A stretch of DNA of 13,373 nucleotides from Chitinophagaceae bacterium (GTDB lineage Bacteria; Bacteroidota; Bacteroidia; Chitinophagales; Chitinophagaceae), in contig JACFNM010000087.1 of NCBI GenBank assembly GCA_019454915.1, positions 1-13,373 of the forward strand, written 5' to 3'. The notes under the pieces are model-generated. The model searched no databases, was not told where the DNA came from, and saw only the letters and a list, made by a program, of their open reading frames with translations. Shown in pieces: positions 1 to 6,833 of the stretch; position 1 is the stretch's first letter, and each line of letters starts with the position of its first letter. The position numbers and the translations under genes are program-made.

Positions 1-1572
1 CACATAACCAAAAGATGGGGTCACTGCCGGTTTCACGGTAATCTCAACTGTATCGGTTACCGAGCAACCTCCTTTGGTTACAGTTACCCAATACTTTCCG
101 GCACCTAAAGCAATCACTGTTTTAGTAGTCATGGAAGAATAGGCAGGACTGAAGGTGCTTCCCCACTGATACGTCGCACCTGTTACCCCGGCATCCAGCG
201 TAATACTGCCTCCCGCACACATACTCTGGTCAGGTCCTAAATCAACCGTAAATGACGGATTAACGTTCACCGTGATAGTATCTGAAGCCGTACACCCATT
301 AAGAGTTACATCGACAGAATAAGTCGTTGTTGAAGATGGGTTAATCGTAATGGTTCGAGTCGTTGCACCCGTACTCCAGAGATAAGTAGCCCCCGCATTA
401 CCCGCATCCAGCGTAATACTGCTTCCTGCACAGACAGTCGCGTCGGGACCTAAGTTTACAGTGGGAGGTGTATTTACATTAACGATAATCGTATCCGTAT
501 TTGAATTAATACCGCACTTTGTCTTATAAACCACATAACTTGTTGTTGAAGACGGACTTGCAACCGGATTGTACACAGATGTACTGCTTAGCCCCGTAGC
601 AGGCGTCCAGGTGTAGGTCGCTCCCGGTTCATAACCGGCATCAAGTTGTACGCTTCCTCCAACACAGATATTTTTGTCAGGTCCCAAATCCGGATCGCTC
701 GGTCCTGACGTGAACGTAACATTAATAGTTACAATTTGAGGATCGGGCCAAGGGTTCACTCCATCATCAACATATAAATAAACATAATAGATTCCTTCTG
801 AAGTAAAGGTATGTGTTGGGTTTGCAGTATAGTAATCCCAGGAATTATTATAATCTTCATCAAAGATATACCAATAGTAATCTAGCGGATTTCCTGAACA
901 GCCTCCGGAGCGATCGTTGAACTGAACATCCATTTGACCACAAGTATTCAATACAGTATAATCAAAGTCCGCAAACACGGGTGGTATAGCAGATACTACT
1001 ATTGTATCGCTCGCAGAACAGGTCCCATGCGTCACCTCCACCCAGTATTCACCCGCATCTGAAATATTCACAAACGGATAACCGCCAAAGTCATTCCATG
1101 CAGGGTTATTCCACACATAGGTATCTGCATTATACGGCAAATTGGGATCCAGCATATAATTGGTACCCTGACAAATAGAAACGTCCGGGCCAAAATTGGG
1201 AACCAATTTTTCATATATCTTGATAAAGTCGGTTTTTGTTGTAGTATTGGTCGCTGAAGATTGCGCAGTGACGGTCAGCTTAACCGTAAAATATTTGTGG
1301 GGGTCGGGTGTGGAGAAAGTATGCGAAGGACTGGCATCGGTTGTTGTTATAATCGTACCATCGCCAAAATCCCAGGTATAACTGACTATCGGATCACCCG
1401 GATTGTGGGAAGAGGTGCTGTTAAACTGAACCAGGAGCGGTGCGCAACCGGAAACCGTTGTAGCAGTAAAATCCGCTATCAATGCAGTTGGCTTCTCCAT
1501 AGGATTCTTCGCTGCATTAGCGTTGACAAAAGTCAATAATAACAGGGATACGAACAGTATAATTCTATTCAT
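1..1572 (-). CDS. Secreted PKD/Ig-like repeat protein, N-terminal part (runs off left edge)
   Basis: The frame is open from an ATG at 1572 to base 1 (524 codons, no stop), so the C-terminus lies outside the window. Residues 1-20 form a signal peptide (MNRIILFV..., hydrophobic core, likely cleavage after ANA). A canonical PKD domain at about 33-119 contains YTWDFGDGT. An Ig-like unit follows at about 122-195, then a divergent PKD-like unit at about 197-285 (PTHTFTSEG, no WDFGDG). Three Ig-like repeats come next, at about 290-365, 366-433 and 435-515, each opening with LGPD, then C-x-G and LDAG...GATY.W. Such modular proteins in Bacteroidota are usually exported, often by the type IX system, and act as adhesins or gliding-associated surface proteins. 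The sorting domain that would prove this is not in view. The gene is divergent from dnaG. Substrate and exact role are unknown. I am sure of the frame and the domain type, less sure of the export route. Confidence 0.88.
   Translation of the reverse strand, partial: MNRIILFVSLLLLTFVNANAAKNPMEKPTALIADFTATTVSGCAPLLVQFNSTSSHNPGDPIVSYTWDFGDGTIITTTDASPSHTFSTPDPHKYFTVKLTVTAQSSATNTTTKTDFIKIYEKLVPNFGPDVSICQGTNYMLDPNLPYNADTYVWNNPAWNDFGGYPFVNISDAGEYWVEVTHGTCSASDTIVVSAIPPVFADFDYTVLNTCGQMDVQFNDRSGGCSGNPLDYYWYIFDEDYNNSWDYYTANPTHTFTSEGIYYVYLYVDDGVNPWPDPQIVTINVTFTSGPSDPDLGPDKNICVGGSVQLDAGYEPGATYTWTPATGLSSTSVYNPVASPSSTTSYVVYKTKCGINSNTDTIIVNVNTPPTVNLGPDATVCAGSSITLDAGNAGATYLWSTGATTRTITINPSSTTTYSVDVTLNGCTASDTITVNVNPSFTVDLGPDQSMCAGGSITLDAGVTGATYQWGSTFSPAYSSMTTKTVIALGAGKYWVTVTKGGCSVTDTVEITVKPAVTPSFGYV
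191..432 (-). repeat. Near-identical DNA segments in adjacent Ig-like repeats
   Basis: Bases 191-219 and 404-432 match at 27 of 29 positions, and the first 19 are identical. They lie exactly 213 bases (71 codons) apart and encode the SITLDAG-containing stretch of two consecutive Ig-like repeats. A third, more diverged copy lies near 640-672. This is a protein-coding tandem repeat, not an insertion element. Confidence 0.75.
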
Positions 1573-1690
1573 AGGAACTTGTTCTTAGTTATTCGAGGAT
1601 ATAGACAACAGGGGTTATAACGTATAATATATTTTTAAATTGTTGCAAACCATTCGCTTAATAAAAAAATCCTTGATAGCTTTACCAGAG

Positions 1691-1698
1691 TAAATTTG
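1691..1698 (+). promoter_or_regulatory. Candidate -7 promoter box for dnaG
   Basis: TAAATTTG matches the Bacteroidota -7 consensus TAnnTTTG exactly and lies 38 bases before the dnaG TTG start. The only nearby -33-like TTG, at 1673-1675, is 15 bases upstream, shorter than the usual spacing of about 17-23. The -7 call is therefore better supported than the full promoter. The 164-base gap 1573-1736 is shared with the divergent repeat-protein gene, for which I see no exact box. Confidence 0.45.
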
Positions 1699-1736
1699 TA
1701 TAGCGAATCCTGTTTGATAATTAACGAATTAATTGA

Positions 1737-3683
1737 TTGATTTCTCCGGTTACCATAGAACAAATCTTGTCGCGAATTGACATCATAGATATCGTAGGAA
1801 ATTTTGTCAGGCTTAAAAAAAGAGGCGCTAACTACCTGGGACTTTGCCCTTTTCATAATGAAAAAACCCCCTCGTTTACGGTGTCGCCTACCAAAGAAAT
1901 TTATAAGTGCTTCGGCTGTGGACGAAGTGGGAATGCCATCAGTTTCTTGATGGAACACGAGAAATACAGCTATGTTGAAGCCTTAAGGTGGCTGGCAAAC
2001 CGGTACAATGTAGAAATTGAAGAAACGGAGGTGAGTCTTGAAACGCGCGCTTTGCGCCAGACAGCCGAAAGCCTGTATATCATCAACCATTTTGCCCAGC
2101 AGCACTTCAGCAATAACCTGTTGCACACTGAAGAGGGGCAAGATATCGGGCTTAGCTATCTTAAAGAAAGAGGATTTATTGACTCAACAATAGAAAAATT
2201 TCAACTCGGCTATTGCAGTAAGGAAAGAGATGCATTTGCCAAAGCGGCTATAGCAGCTCAGTATAACACCGATAATCTACAGAAGGCGGGACTGATCGTA
2301 AAACGTGATGACCACTTCATAGACATCTACCGGGAGCGGGTTATTTTTCCGATACACAACCTGACCGGTAAAATCATCGGTTTCGGCGCGCGTATCATCG
2401 GAAAAAACGACAAGGCGCCGAAGTATATCAATACGCCGGAAAATGAAATCTATACAAAGAGTAAAATCCTCTATGGCTCCTATTTTGCGCGGCAAGCCAT
2501 TGACAAAGCGGATGAATGCCTGCTGGTGGAGGGCTATACGGATGTGATTTCACTGTCTCAATCCGGTATTGAAAATGTAGTAGCGAGCGGAGGCACATCT
2601 CTCACCCCCGATCAACTAAGGCTGATTAAGAAGTTTACCCCCAATCTCACCATTATTTATGATGGAGACTCGGCAGGTATTAAGGCTGCTTTAAGGGGGC
2701 TGGATCTGGCTTTAGAAGAGGGACTTCAGGTCCACCTGGTGTTACTCCCTGAAAATGAAGATCCGGACAGCTACGTGAAGAAAGCCGGTGGAGACGGGTT
2801 CAGAGATTATATTACCGAAAATAAAAAGGATTTCGTTCTATTCCAGCTGGAAGTTTCATTAAAGGAAGCGGGAACGGATTCCAATAAAAAAGCAGCGGTC
2901 GTTAATCGAATTGCAGAAACAATATCGCGATTAAATAAAGCGGAAGATTTCACAAAGCAGCAGGATTACATACGCAAATGTTCGGAATTGCTTCAAATAG
3001 ACGAGGCAGGATTGAATCATCTCGTCAATAGGTTTACCAGGGAAAGGATTTTGAAGCAGGAAAATAAATCGCTCCGGGAAACTACAACCGTTGAAAATGA
3101 AGCTGTAGCTGAAGAAAATAAATCCGGGGAGAATGATACGCTGGCGCTACTGAATAAAGATGAGTTAGCAGAGAGAAATCTGGTAAGAGTCTTGCTCGAA
3201 TTCGGAAATGAAACCTGGACGCAGGAAAAAAAGGTTTCGGATTATATCTTAGAAGAATTTGAGTTAAACAGCCTGCGGGAGCTCATTGACAACAAACAAA
3301 TGCTTCAAATTATAGATGCTTATCAAAAATCGGTTGATGACGGCACAGAACCGATATTGCAGTATTTTCTCTATCATCCCGACCCGCAGATTAGCGCAAC
3401 TGCGGTGGGTTTAATGGATACACTCTATGAGCTAAGCCCCAATTGGAAAGAGCATTATGACGGACCATTACCCACTCGCGAGGAACGATATAAAGAAGAA
3501 GTATATTCTACGCTCATCTATCTCAAACTCCGGAAAATTAAGCGGCTTATCCTCGAAAATCAACGCGACCTGGAAAAAGTGAAATCGGCTGAAGAACAAC
3601 TTACACTTATGCAAATACATTTGCACTTCAAGCAGATGGAGAAAGAACTCACCAAAGAATACCAGACGGTGATATTAAAATAA
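1737..3683 (+). CDS. dnaG: DNA primase DnaG
   Basis: Synthesises the RNA primers for chromosomal DNA replication, working with the replicative helicase DnaB. The 648-residue length is normal for the family. The N-terminal zinc-binding domain carries C37, H40, C58 and C61 (CPFH...CFGC), and the KKRGANYLGLCPFHNEKTPSF core is typical. The TOPRIM catalytic core shows LLVEGYTDV with Glu265 and YDGD with Asp309 and Asp311. The remainder, from about 480, is the divergent helicase-interacting C-terminal region. The start is TTG: the codon just upstream in frame is TGA, and the encoded MISPVTIEQIL matches the usual DnaG N-terminus, so no ATG alternative is credible. No Shine-Dalgarno is seen before it. 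The gene stands alone on the plus strand, divergent from the repeat protein and convergent with the gene at 3750-4190. No strong terminator is visible after the stop. Confidence 0.97.
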   Translation: MISPVTIEQILSRIDIIDIVGNFVRLKKRGANYLGLCPFHNEKTPSFTVSPTKEIYKCFGCGRSGNAISFLMEHEKYSYVEALRWLANRYNVEIEETEVSLETRALRQTAESLYIINHFAQQHFSNNLLHTEEGQDIGLSYLKERGFIDSTIEKFQLGYCSKERDAFAKAAIAAQYNTDNLQKAGLIVKRDDHFIDIYRERVIFPIHNLTGKIIGFGARIIGKNDKAPKYINTPENEIYTKSKILYGSYFARQAIDKADECLLVEGYTDVISLSQSGIENVVASGGTSLTPDQLRLIKKFTPNLTIIYDGDSAGIKAALRGLDLALEEGLQVHLVLLPENEDPDSYVKKAGGDGFRDYITENKKDFVLFQLEVSLKEAGTDSNKKAAVVNRIAETISRLNKAEDFTKQQDYIRKCSELLQIDEAGLNHLVNRFTRERILKQENKSLRETTTVENEAVAEENKSGENDTLALLNKDELAERNLVRVLLEFGNETWTQEKKVSDYILEEFELNSLRELIDNKQMLQIIDAYQKSVDDGTEPILQYFLYHPDPQISATAVGLMDTLYELSPNWKEHYDGPLPTREERYKEEVYSTLIYLKLRKIKRLILENQRDLEKVKSAEEQLTLMQIHLHFKQMEKELTKEYQTVILK

Positions 3684-3749
3684 TCTCAGGTTTCAATATC
3701 AGGTAACGCCCACGTATGGTTGTTTTATATTAGAAAACTACGGTACCTG

Positions 3750-4190
3750 TCAGTGATGATGGCCACGAGCCCTCGTCTTAGTCTCAAAGGAAATAAGCTC
3801 TTCCTGATGAATGGTCCTTCTGAAAAGCTGTGCGGTCCAAACGTGGTCCAGAGTAACCTGGTCTTCGCTGTCCATCCCGCTTTGATGAAGCAGCTCCCAA
3901 CTGCAATCCCTGTTTAAATCGCTTACAATTTTTGAAGTGGGTTTGGGATAGGCGATCCACAACTTACCTTCATCATCCAAAGCGGGTAATACTTCCTTCA
4001 GAATGTTGTTCAGTTGCATTTGATTGATCGCAAAAACAAGTGCAAATTCAATACCTCTCGATCTAAGCAGAGGTGTTACGTTCTTGGCAAATGCAATCTT
4101 AGCAAATTGTTTTTCGATGGAAGAAGGGAGTCCCTGAATGAGTAAATTTTTTTCTTCTGTAAGTTGAAGTTTCTCAAACATAGTCTGCAT
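3750..4190 (-). CDS. Conserved protein of unknown function, DUF3052-like
   Basis: This 146-residue soluble protein has no signal peptide or membrane segment. The pattern of LWIAYPKPTSKI, then DLNRDCSWELL, then a hydrophobic strand with DQVTLDHVWTAQLFRR near the C-terminus resembles small conserved proteins annotated in Bacteroidota as hypothetical or DUF3052-like. I recognise this from memory of that motif order and have not searched for it. The start may be Met1 (4190) or Met4 (4181). The C-terminus is basic and ends in three histidines (RARGHHH). It lies downstream of the M48 protease gene, separated by a probable weak terminator, and converges on dnaG with a 66-base gap. The function is unknown, and nothing visible indicates an enzyme active site. 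Confidence 0.8.
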   Translation of the reverse strand: MQTMFEKLQLTEEKNLLIQGLPSSIEKQFAKIAFAKNVTPLLRSRGIEFALVFAINQMQLNNILKEVLPALDDEGKLWIAYPKPTSKIVSDLNRDCSWELLHQSGMDSEDQVTLDHVWTAQLFRRTIHQEELISFETKTRARGHHH

Positions 4191-4239
4191 AATGCTTCAG
4201 CAAGATTTTAAAACGTTGCAAAAAGTCTTGCAAGATAAT

Positions 4240-4271
4240 AAAAAAAAGTTGTATGACCAAGTTATTACAAC
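4240..4271 (-). terminator. Candidate weak intrinsic terminator after the M48 protease gene
   Basis: On the minus strand a 6-bp stem (arms 4266-4271 and 4248-4253) encloses a 12-base loop and is followed directly by eight T residues (4247-4240). The long T tract supports termination. The short, AT-rich stem makes it uncertain. Confidence 0.42.
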
Positions 4272-4338
4272 AATTGCCTATTGAAGCGTTTCGTCTTGTG
4301 TGGAGCTTCTAACCAAAATATCCTTTAAATTATGCGTA

Positions 4339-5148
4339 TTAATTTGATATAGGCTGATAATATTTCATCGCTTCTTCTGCATACTGTTTTACCCGTTGAA
4401 TGCGCGTTTCGTCTGACGGGTGTGTACTTAAAAACTCCGGCGGCTTCTGGCCTCCGCTTAATTTCGCCATTCTCTCCCAGAAGGGTACAGCTTCCGAGGG
4501 GTTATAACCGGCCATAGCTGCAAAAATCAATCCGTAATGATCGGCCTCTAATTCCTGTTTCCGGGAGTTCGGTAGCAATACGCCTATTTGTGCACCGGGT
4601 GCATAAACCGTATTAAAAAGGGTATTCACCCTGGGGTTTCCGGAAGTAAGGATATTTCCCAAATTACCCAGCCCTTCTGCTATGATTCCCTGGCTCATTC
4701 GTTCATTTCCGTGCTGCGCAATAGCATGCGCGATTTCATGCCCCATAACCACCGCCAGAGCGGCTTCATTCTGCGTAACAGGCAGAATACCCGTATACAC
4801 GACCACTTTCCCTCCCGGCATACACCAGGCATTTACATCTTTTGAATCAACGAGGTTGAATTCCCACTGATAACCATTTAAAATATCTCCCTTCCCTTGA
4901 CCGGTATAATACTGTGTGATAGCCGTAGCAATCCGGGTTCCCACCCTCCTGACCATTTCCGCATCCTTGCTAATCGTTGTATTAACTACCTTATTTTGCG
5001 ACAGGAATGACATGTACTCTGTTTTTGCCATCGCCTGAAGCTCCGATTCCGGTAAGAGTTGTAGCTGGTTCCTTCCAGTAATAGCATTTCGGGTACATGA
5101 AAAAGCGCCCATTATCAGTCCAAGAAAAACTAAGGATATTAATCTCAT
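4339..5148 (-). CDS. M48 family zinc metalloprotease, lipoprotein
   Basis: A 269-residue protein of the M48 peptidase family (the HtpX/BepA/LoiP type of envelope protease). The zinc motif HEIAH lies at 137-141 within GHEIAHAIAQHG, and the third ligand is expected in ELEAD at 199-203, followed by HYGLIFAAMAGYNP. A conserved NAWCMPGGKVVVYTG segment precedes the active site, and STHPSDETRI follows near the C-terminus. I start at the ATG at 5148 because it gives a compact signal peptide (MRLISLVFLGLIMGAFSC) with a loose Bacteroidota-style lipobox and a lipidated Cys18. An in-frame TTG at 5187 would add 13 residues (KDLLTN...) that spoil this signal. It is probably anchored in the envelope and acts in protein quality control, an inference from the family. 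It lies 86 bases after plsY, on the same strand, and could be co-transcribed with it. Confidence 0.92.
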   Translation of the reverse strand: MRLISLVFLGLIMGAFSCTRNAITGRNQLQLLPESELQAMAKTEYMSFLSQNKVVNTTISKDAEMVRRVGTRIATAITQYYTGQGKGDILNGYQWEFNLVDSKDVNAWCMPGGKVVVYTGILPVTQNEAALAVVMGHEIAHAIAQHGNERMSQGIIAEGLGNLGNILTSGNPRVNTLFNTVYAPGAQIGVLLPNSRKQELEADHYGLIFAAMAGYNPSEAVPFWERMAKLSGGQKPPEFLSTHPSDETRIQRVKQYAEEAMKYYQPISN

Positions 5149-5234
5149 GTGTGGCTTATTAAACAAATTTGTTAGCAGATCCTTCAATCCCTATACCAAA
5201 TTGACCGGATTGCATTTTCAGAGTTTACTTGCCT

Positions 5235-5879
5235 TTAATTTTTAACTTTCTTCCGATCTCTGTATTTCAATATCGGGGCCTTGCTCTCGCTGCCTCTTAA
5301 AAGTCTTGATATATTCTTCTGATGAGTAAGCATCACTAACAGCGCTACTGCAACAGCAAAAATCCGGTAAGCATGATTATCTACATTGAATATGACCAGG
5401 ATAAATACGGGGAAAGCTATACTCGCAAGGATAGAACTTAAAGACACAAATCTTGTAAGAAACAGGACAATCAAAAATACACCAACACAGCCCAAAGCTG
5501 TCCAGGGTGAAATTGCTAACACTAAGCCAAAAAGCGTAGCTACCCCCTTCCCTCCCCGGAATTGAGCCCAGATGGGATATATATGTCCCAGAACGGCACA
5601 TAGCCCAAGCCCGATTTGGAAATTGGTTCTTGCAAACTCATCCCCCACATAAAACGGAAGCAAATAAGCTAATTTAACCGCCGCAAATCCCTTTAGCATA
5701 TCAATGATCATCACAACGGTGCCCCATTTGTATCCGAGCACCCTGTAAGTATTGGTAGCCCCGGCATTACCACTCCCGTAATCTCTGATATCAATATTAA
5801 AAAAATATTTACTAACCCATACGGACGTTGGGATAGAGCCTATCAGATAGGCCGATAACACTAATATAAGTTCATTCAT
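5235..5879 (-). CDS. plsY: Acyl-phosphate:glycerol-3-phosphate acyltransferase PlsY
   Basis: Integral membrane enzyme that transfers an acyl group from acyl-phosphate (made by PlsX) to the sn-1 position of glycerol-3-phosphate, the first step of phospholipid synthesis. At 214 residues it is the usual length. Family motifs are intact: GSIPT at 14-18, GSGNAGATNTYR at 35-46, and GGKGVAT at about 109-115 after GHIYPIW. Several hydrophobic segments cover most of the chain, fitting the multi-span topology. The C-terminus is short and basic (KYRDRKKVKN). The start ATG at 5879 directly precedes the first membrane segment. A TAnnTTTG box at 5904-5911 indicates its own promoter, although prmA lies only 70 bases upstream on the same strand. 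Confidence 0.97.
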   Translation of the reverse strand: MNELILVLSAYLIGSIPTSVWVSKYFFNIDIRDYGSGNAGATNTYRVLGYKWGTVVMIIDMLKGFAAVKLAYLLPFYVGDEFARTNFQIGLGLCAVLGHIYPIWAQFRGGKGVATLFGLVLAISPWTALGCVGVFLIVLFLTRFVSLSSILASIAFPVFILVIFNVDNHAYRIFAVAVALLVMLTHQKNISRLLRGSESKAPILKYRDRKKVKN

Positions 5880-5903
5880 TAAATATCAGGTTGAAATAAC
5901 GTG

Positions 5904-5911
5904 CAAATATA
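5904..5911 (-). promoter_or_regulatory. Candidate -7 promoter box for plsY
   Basis: Read on the minus strand this is TATATTTG, an exact match to the Bacteroidota TAnnTTTG element, ending 25 bases before the plsY ATG. I see no good TTG -33 element at the expected distance in the 70-base prmA-plsY gap. Confidence 0.5.
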
Positions 5912-5949
5912 TTTATTTTTCATAACTAAACCGCTTGTTTCCCTGAAGG

Positions 5950-6771
5950 TCAGATTGTAAAGGTCATACACATCCAGCCATCCTTCTGTAAACTATGCTG
6001 AAAATTAAGGGAAAAACGGTTAGCTTCCGCTAGCAATATATCCATATCTTTCTGTAGGATACCACTAACGATAAGCCGGCCATCCCTGTTCAAACACTTA
6101 CTAAAACGTTCAAAATTGTCCAGCAAGGTATGGAGGTTAATATTTGCCATAATAATATCCCATGGACCCTCTGAAGGAAAAGCATCAGTTTTAAGAAGGT
6201 CTATGTTATCACATTCATTCATCGCGATGTTTTCCGCAGCATTTTGAATACTCCAGTCATCGTAATCAATAGCCAGAACCTGCAAAGCCCCCAACCTGGA
6301 AGACAGAATCGCCAATATACCCGTACCGGTACCAAAATCTGCAACTTTTTTTCCCCGGCAATCCAACTTTCTGAGGCTGTTCATCATTAACCAGGTAGTA
6401 GCATGATGGCCCGTACCGAAGCTCATTTTGGGCGTTATAATGATTTCATGCAACGTCTGCTTTTCGGCGCTGTGGAAATGAGCACGGATAGTAACAAAAT
6501 CTTCTACTATAACGGGCTTAAATTCGGACTCCCAAACCTGATTCCAGTTTCTATTTTCGATCATCCGCGTACTGTACGTTATTCGTTCCGGTATTACATA
6601 ACGTTCAAAGAAAGTGCCGTCATATTTCCCCAAAGGTATATAGGCGATCACCGTGTTCTGGGTTTCTTCAAATCCTTCTATTTCCTCCGCACCATACAAC
6701 ACAGCAGACAACAGTTCGTTCATCCCGGGGCTGCCTGTCTCAAAAGTTATTTCAATATATTGATCTTCCAT
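5950..6771 (-). CDS. prmA: Ribosomal protein L11 methyltransferase PrmA
   Basis: Cytosolic S-adenosylmethionine-dependent methyltransferase that modifies ribosomal protein L11. The 273 residues are slightly fewer than in the E. coli enzyme (293). The N-terminal substrate-recognition region is followed by PKMSFGTGHHATT, the PrmA counterpart of the AFGTGTHPTT signature. The SAM-binding glycine loop is DFGTGTG (145-151). MANIN (208-212), followed by LHTL, matches the catalytic-domain motif IV of PrmA. The ATG at 6771 is chosen because the first residues (MEDQYIEITF) align with the family N-terminus. An AGGAG sequence directly abuts this ATG, too close for a standard Shine-Dalgarno. The next in-frame Met is residue 17. 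It lies downstream of pnp but is separated from it by a strong terminator. Confidence 0.95.
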   Translation of the reverse strand: MEDQYIEITFETGSPGMNELLSAVLYGAEEIEGFEETQNTVIAYIPLGKYDGTFFERYVIPERITYSTRMIENRNWNQVWESEFKPVIVEDFVTIRAHFHSAEKQTLHEIIITPKMSFGTGHHATTWLMMNSLRKLDCRGKKVADFGTGTGILAILSSRLGALQVLAIDYDDWSIQNAAENIAMNECDNIDLLKTDAFPSEGPWDIIMANINLHTLLDNFERFSKCLNRDGRLIVSGILQKDMDILLAEANRFSLNFQHSLQKDGWMCMTFTI

Positions 6772-6784
6772 CTCCTAAAAATAA

Positions 6785-6812
6785 AAAGCTACCCGTTGCG
6801 ACAGATAGCTTT
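6785..6812 (-). terminator. Intrinsic terminator of pnp
   Basis: On the minus strand a 7-bp perfect stem (arms 6806-6812 and 6785-6791) can extend inward by five more pairs, two of them G-U, to a CGCA tetraloop. It is followed by TTTTTATTTTT. It lies 21 bases after the pnp stop. The T-rich tail is only on the pnp side, so it acts on the minus strand. Confidence 0.85.
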
Positions 6813-6833
6813 AAACACACTTATTTAACTGTA

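Noticed and set aside
1196..1539. Plus-strand open frames opposite the repeat protein
   Set aside because: They are antisense to the signal peptide and PKD domain, which are clearly coding on the minus strand.
1635..1958. 107-codon minus-strand open frame overlapping the dnaG start
   Set aside because: It is antisense to the conserved zinc-binding domain of DnaG. The translation has no recognisable features.
3700..3749. Inverted repeat between dnaG and the convergent gene as a terminator
   Set aside because: The stem is only 6 bp with a 28-base loop and has no T tract after it on either strand, so I do not call it.
4191..4338. A small RNA or extra gene in the spacer after the M48 protease
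   Set aside because: Apart from a probable terminator, the spacer has only AT-rich sequence with scattered TTGCAA words and no coding frame.
5162..5173. 12-base palindrome AACAAATTTGTT upstream of the M48 protease
   Set aside because: It is AT-rich and a single copy. It could be an operator, but nothing else supports that, and one half resembles a promoter box with a mismatch.
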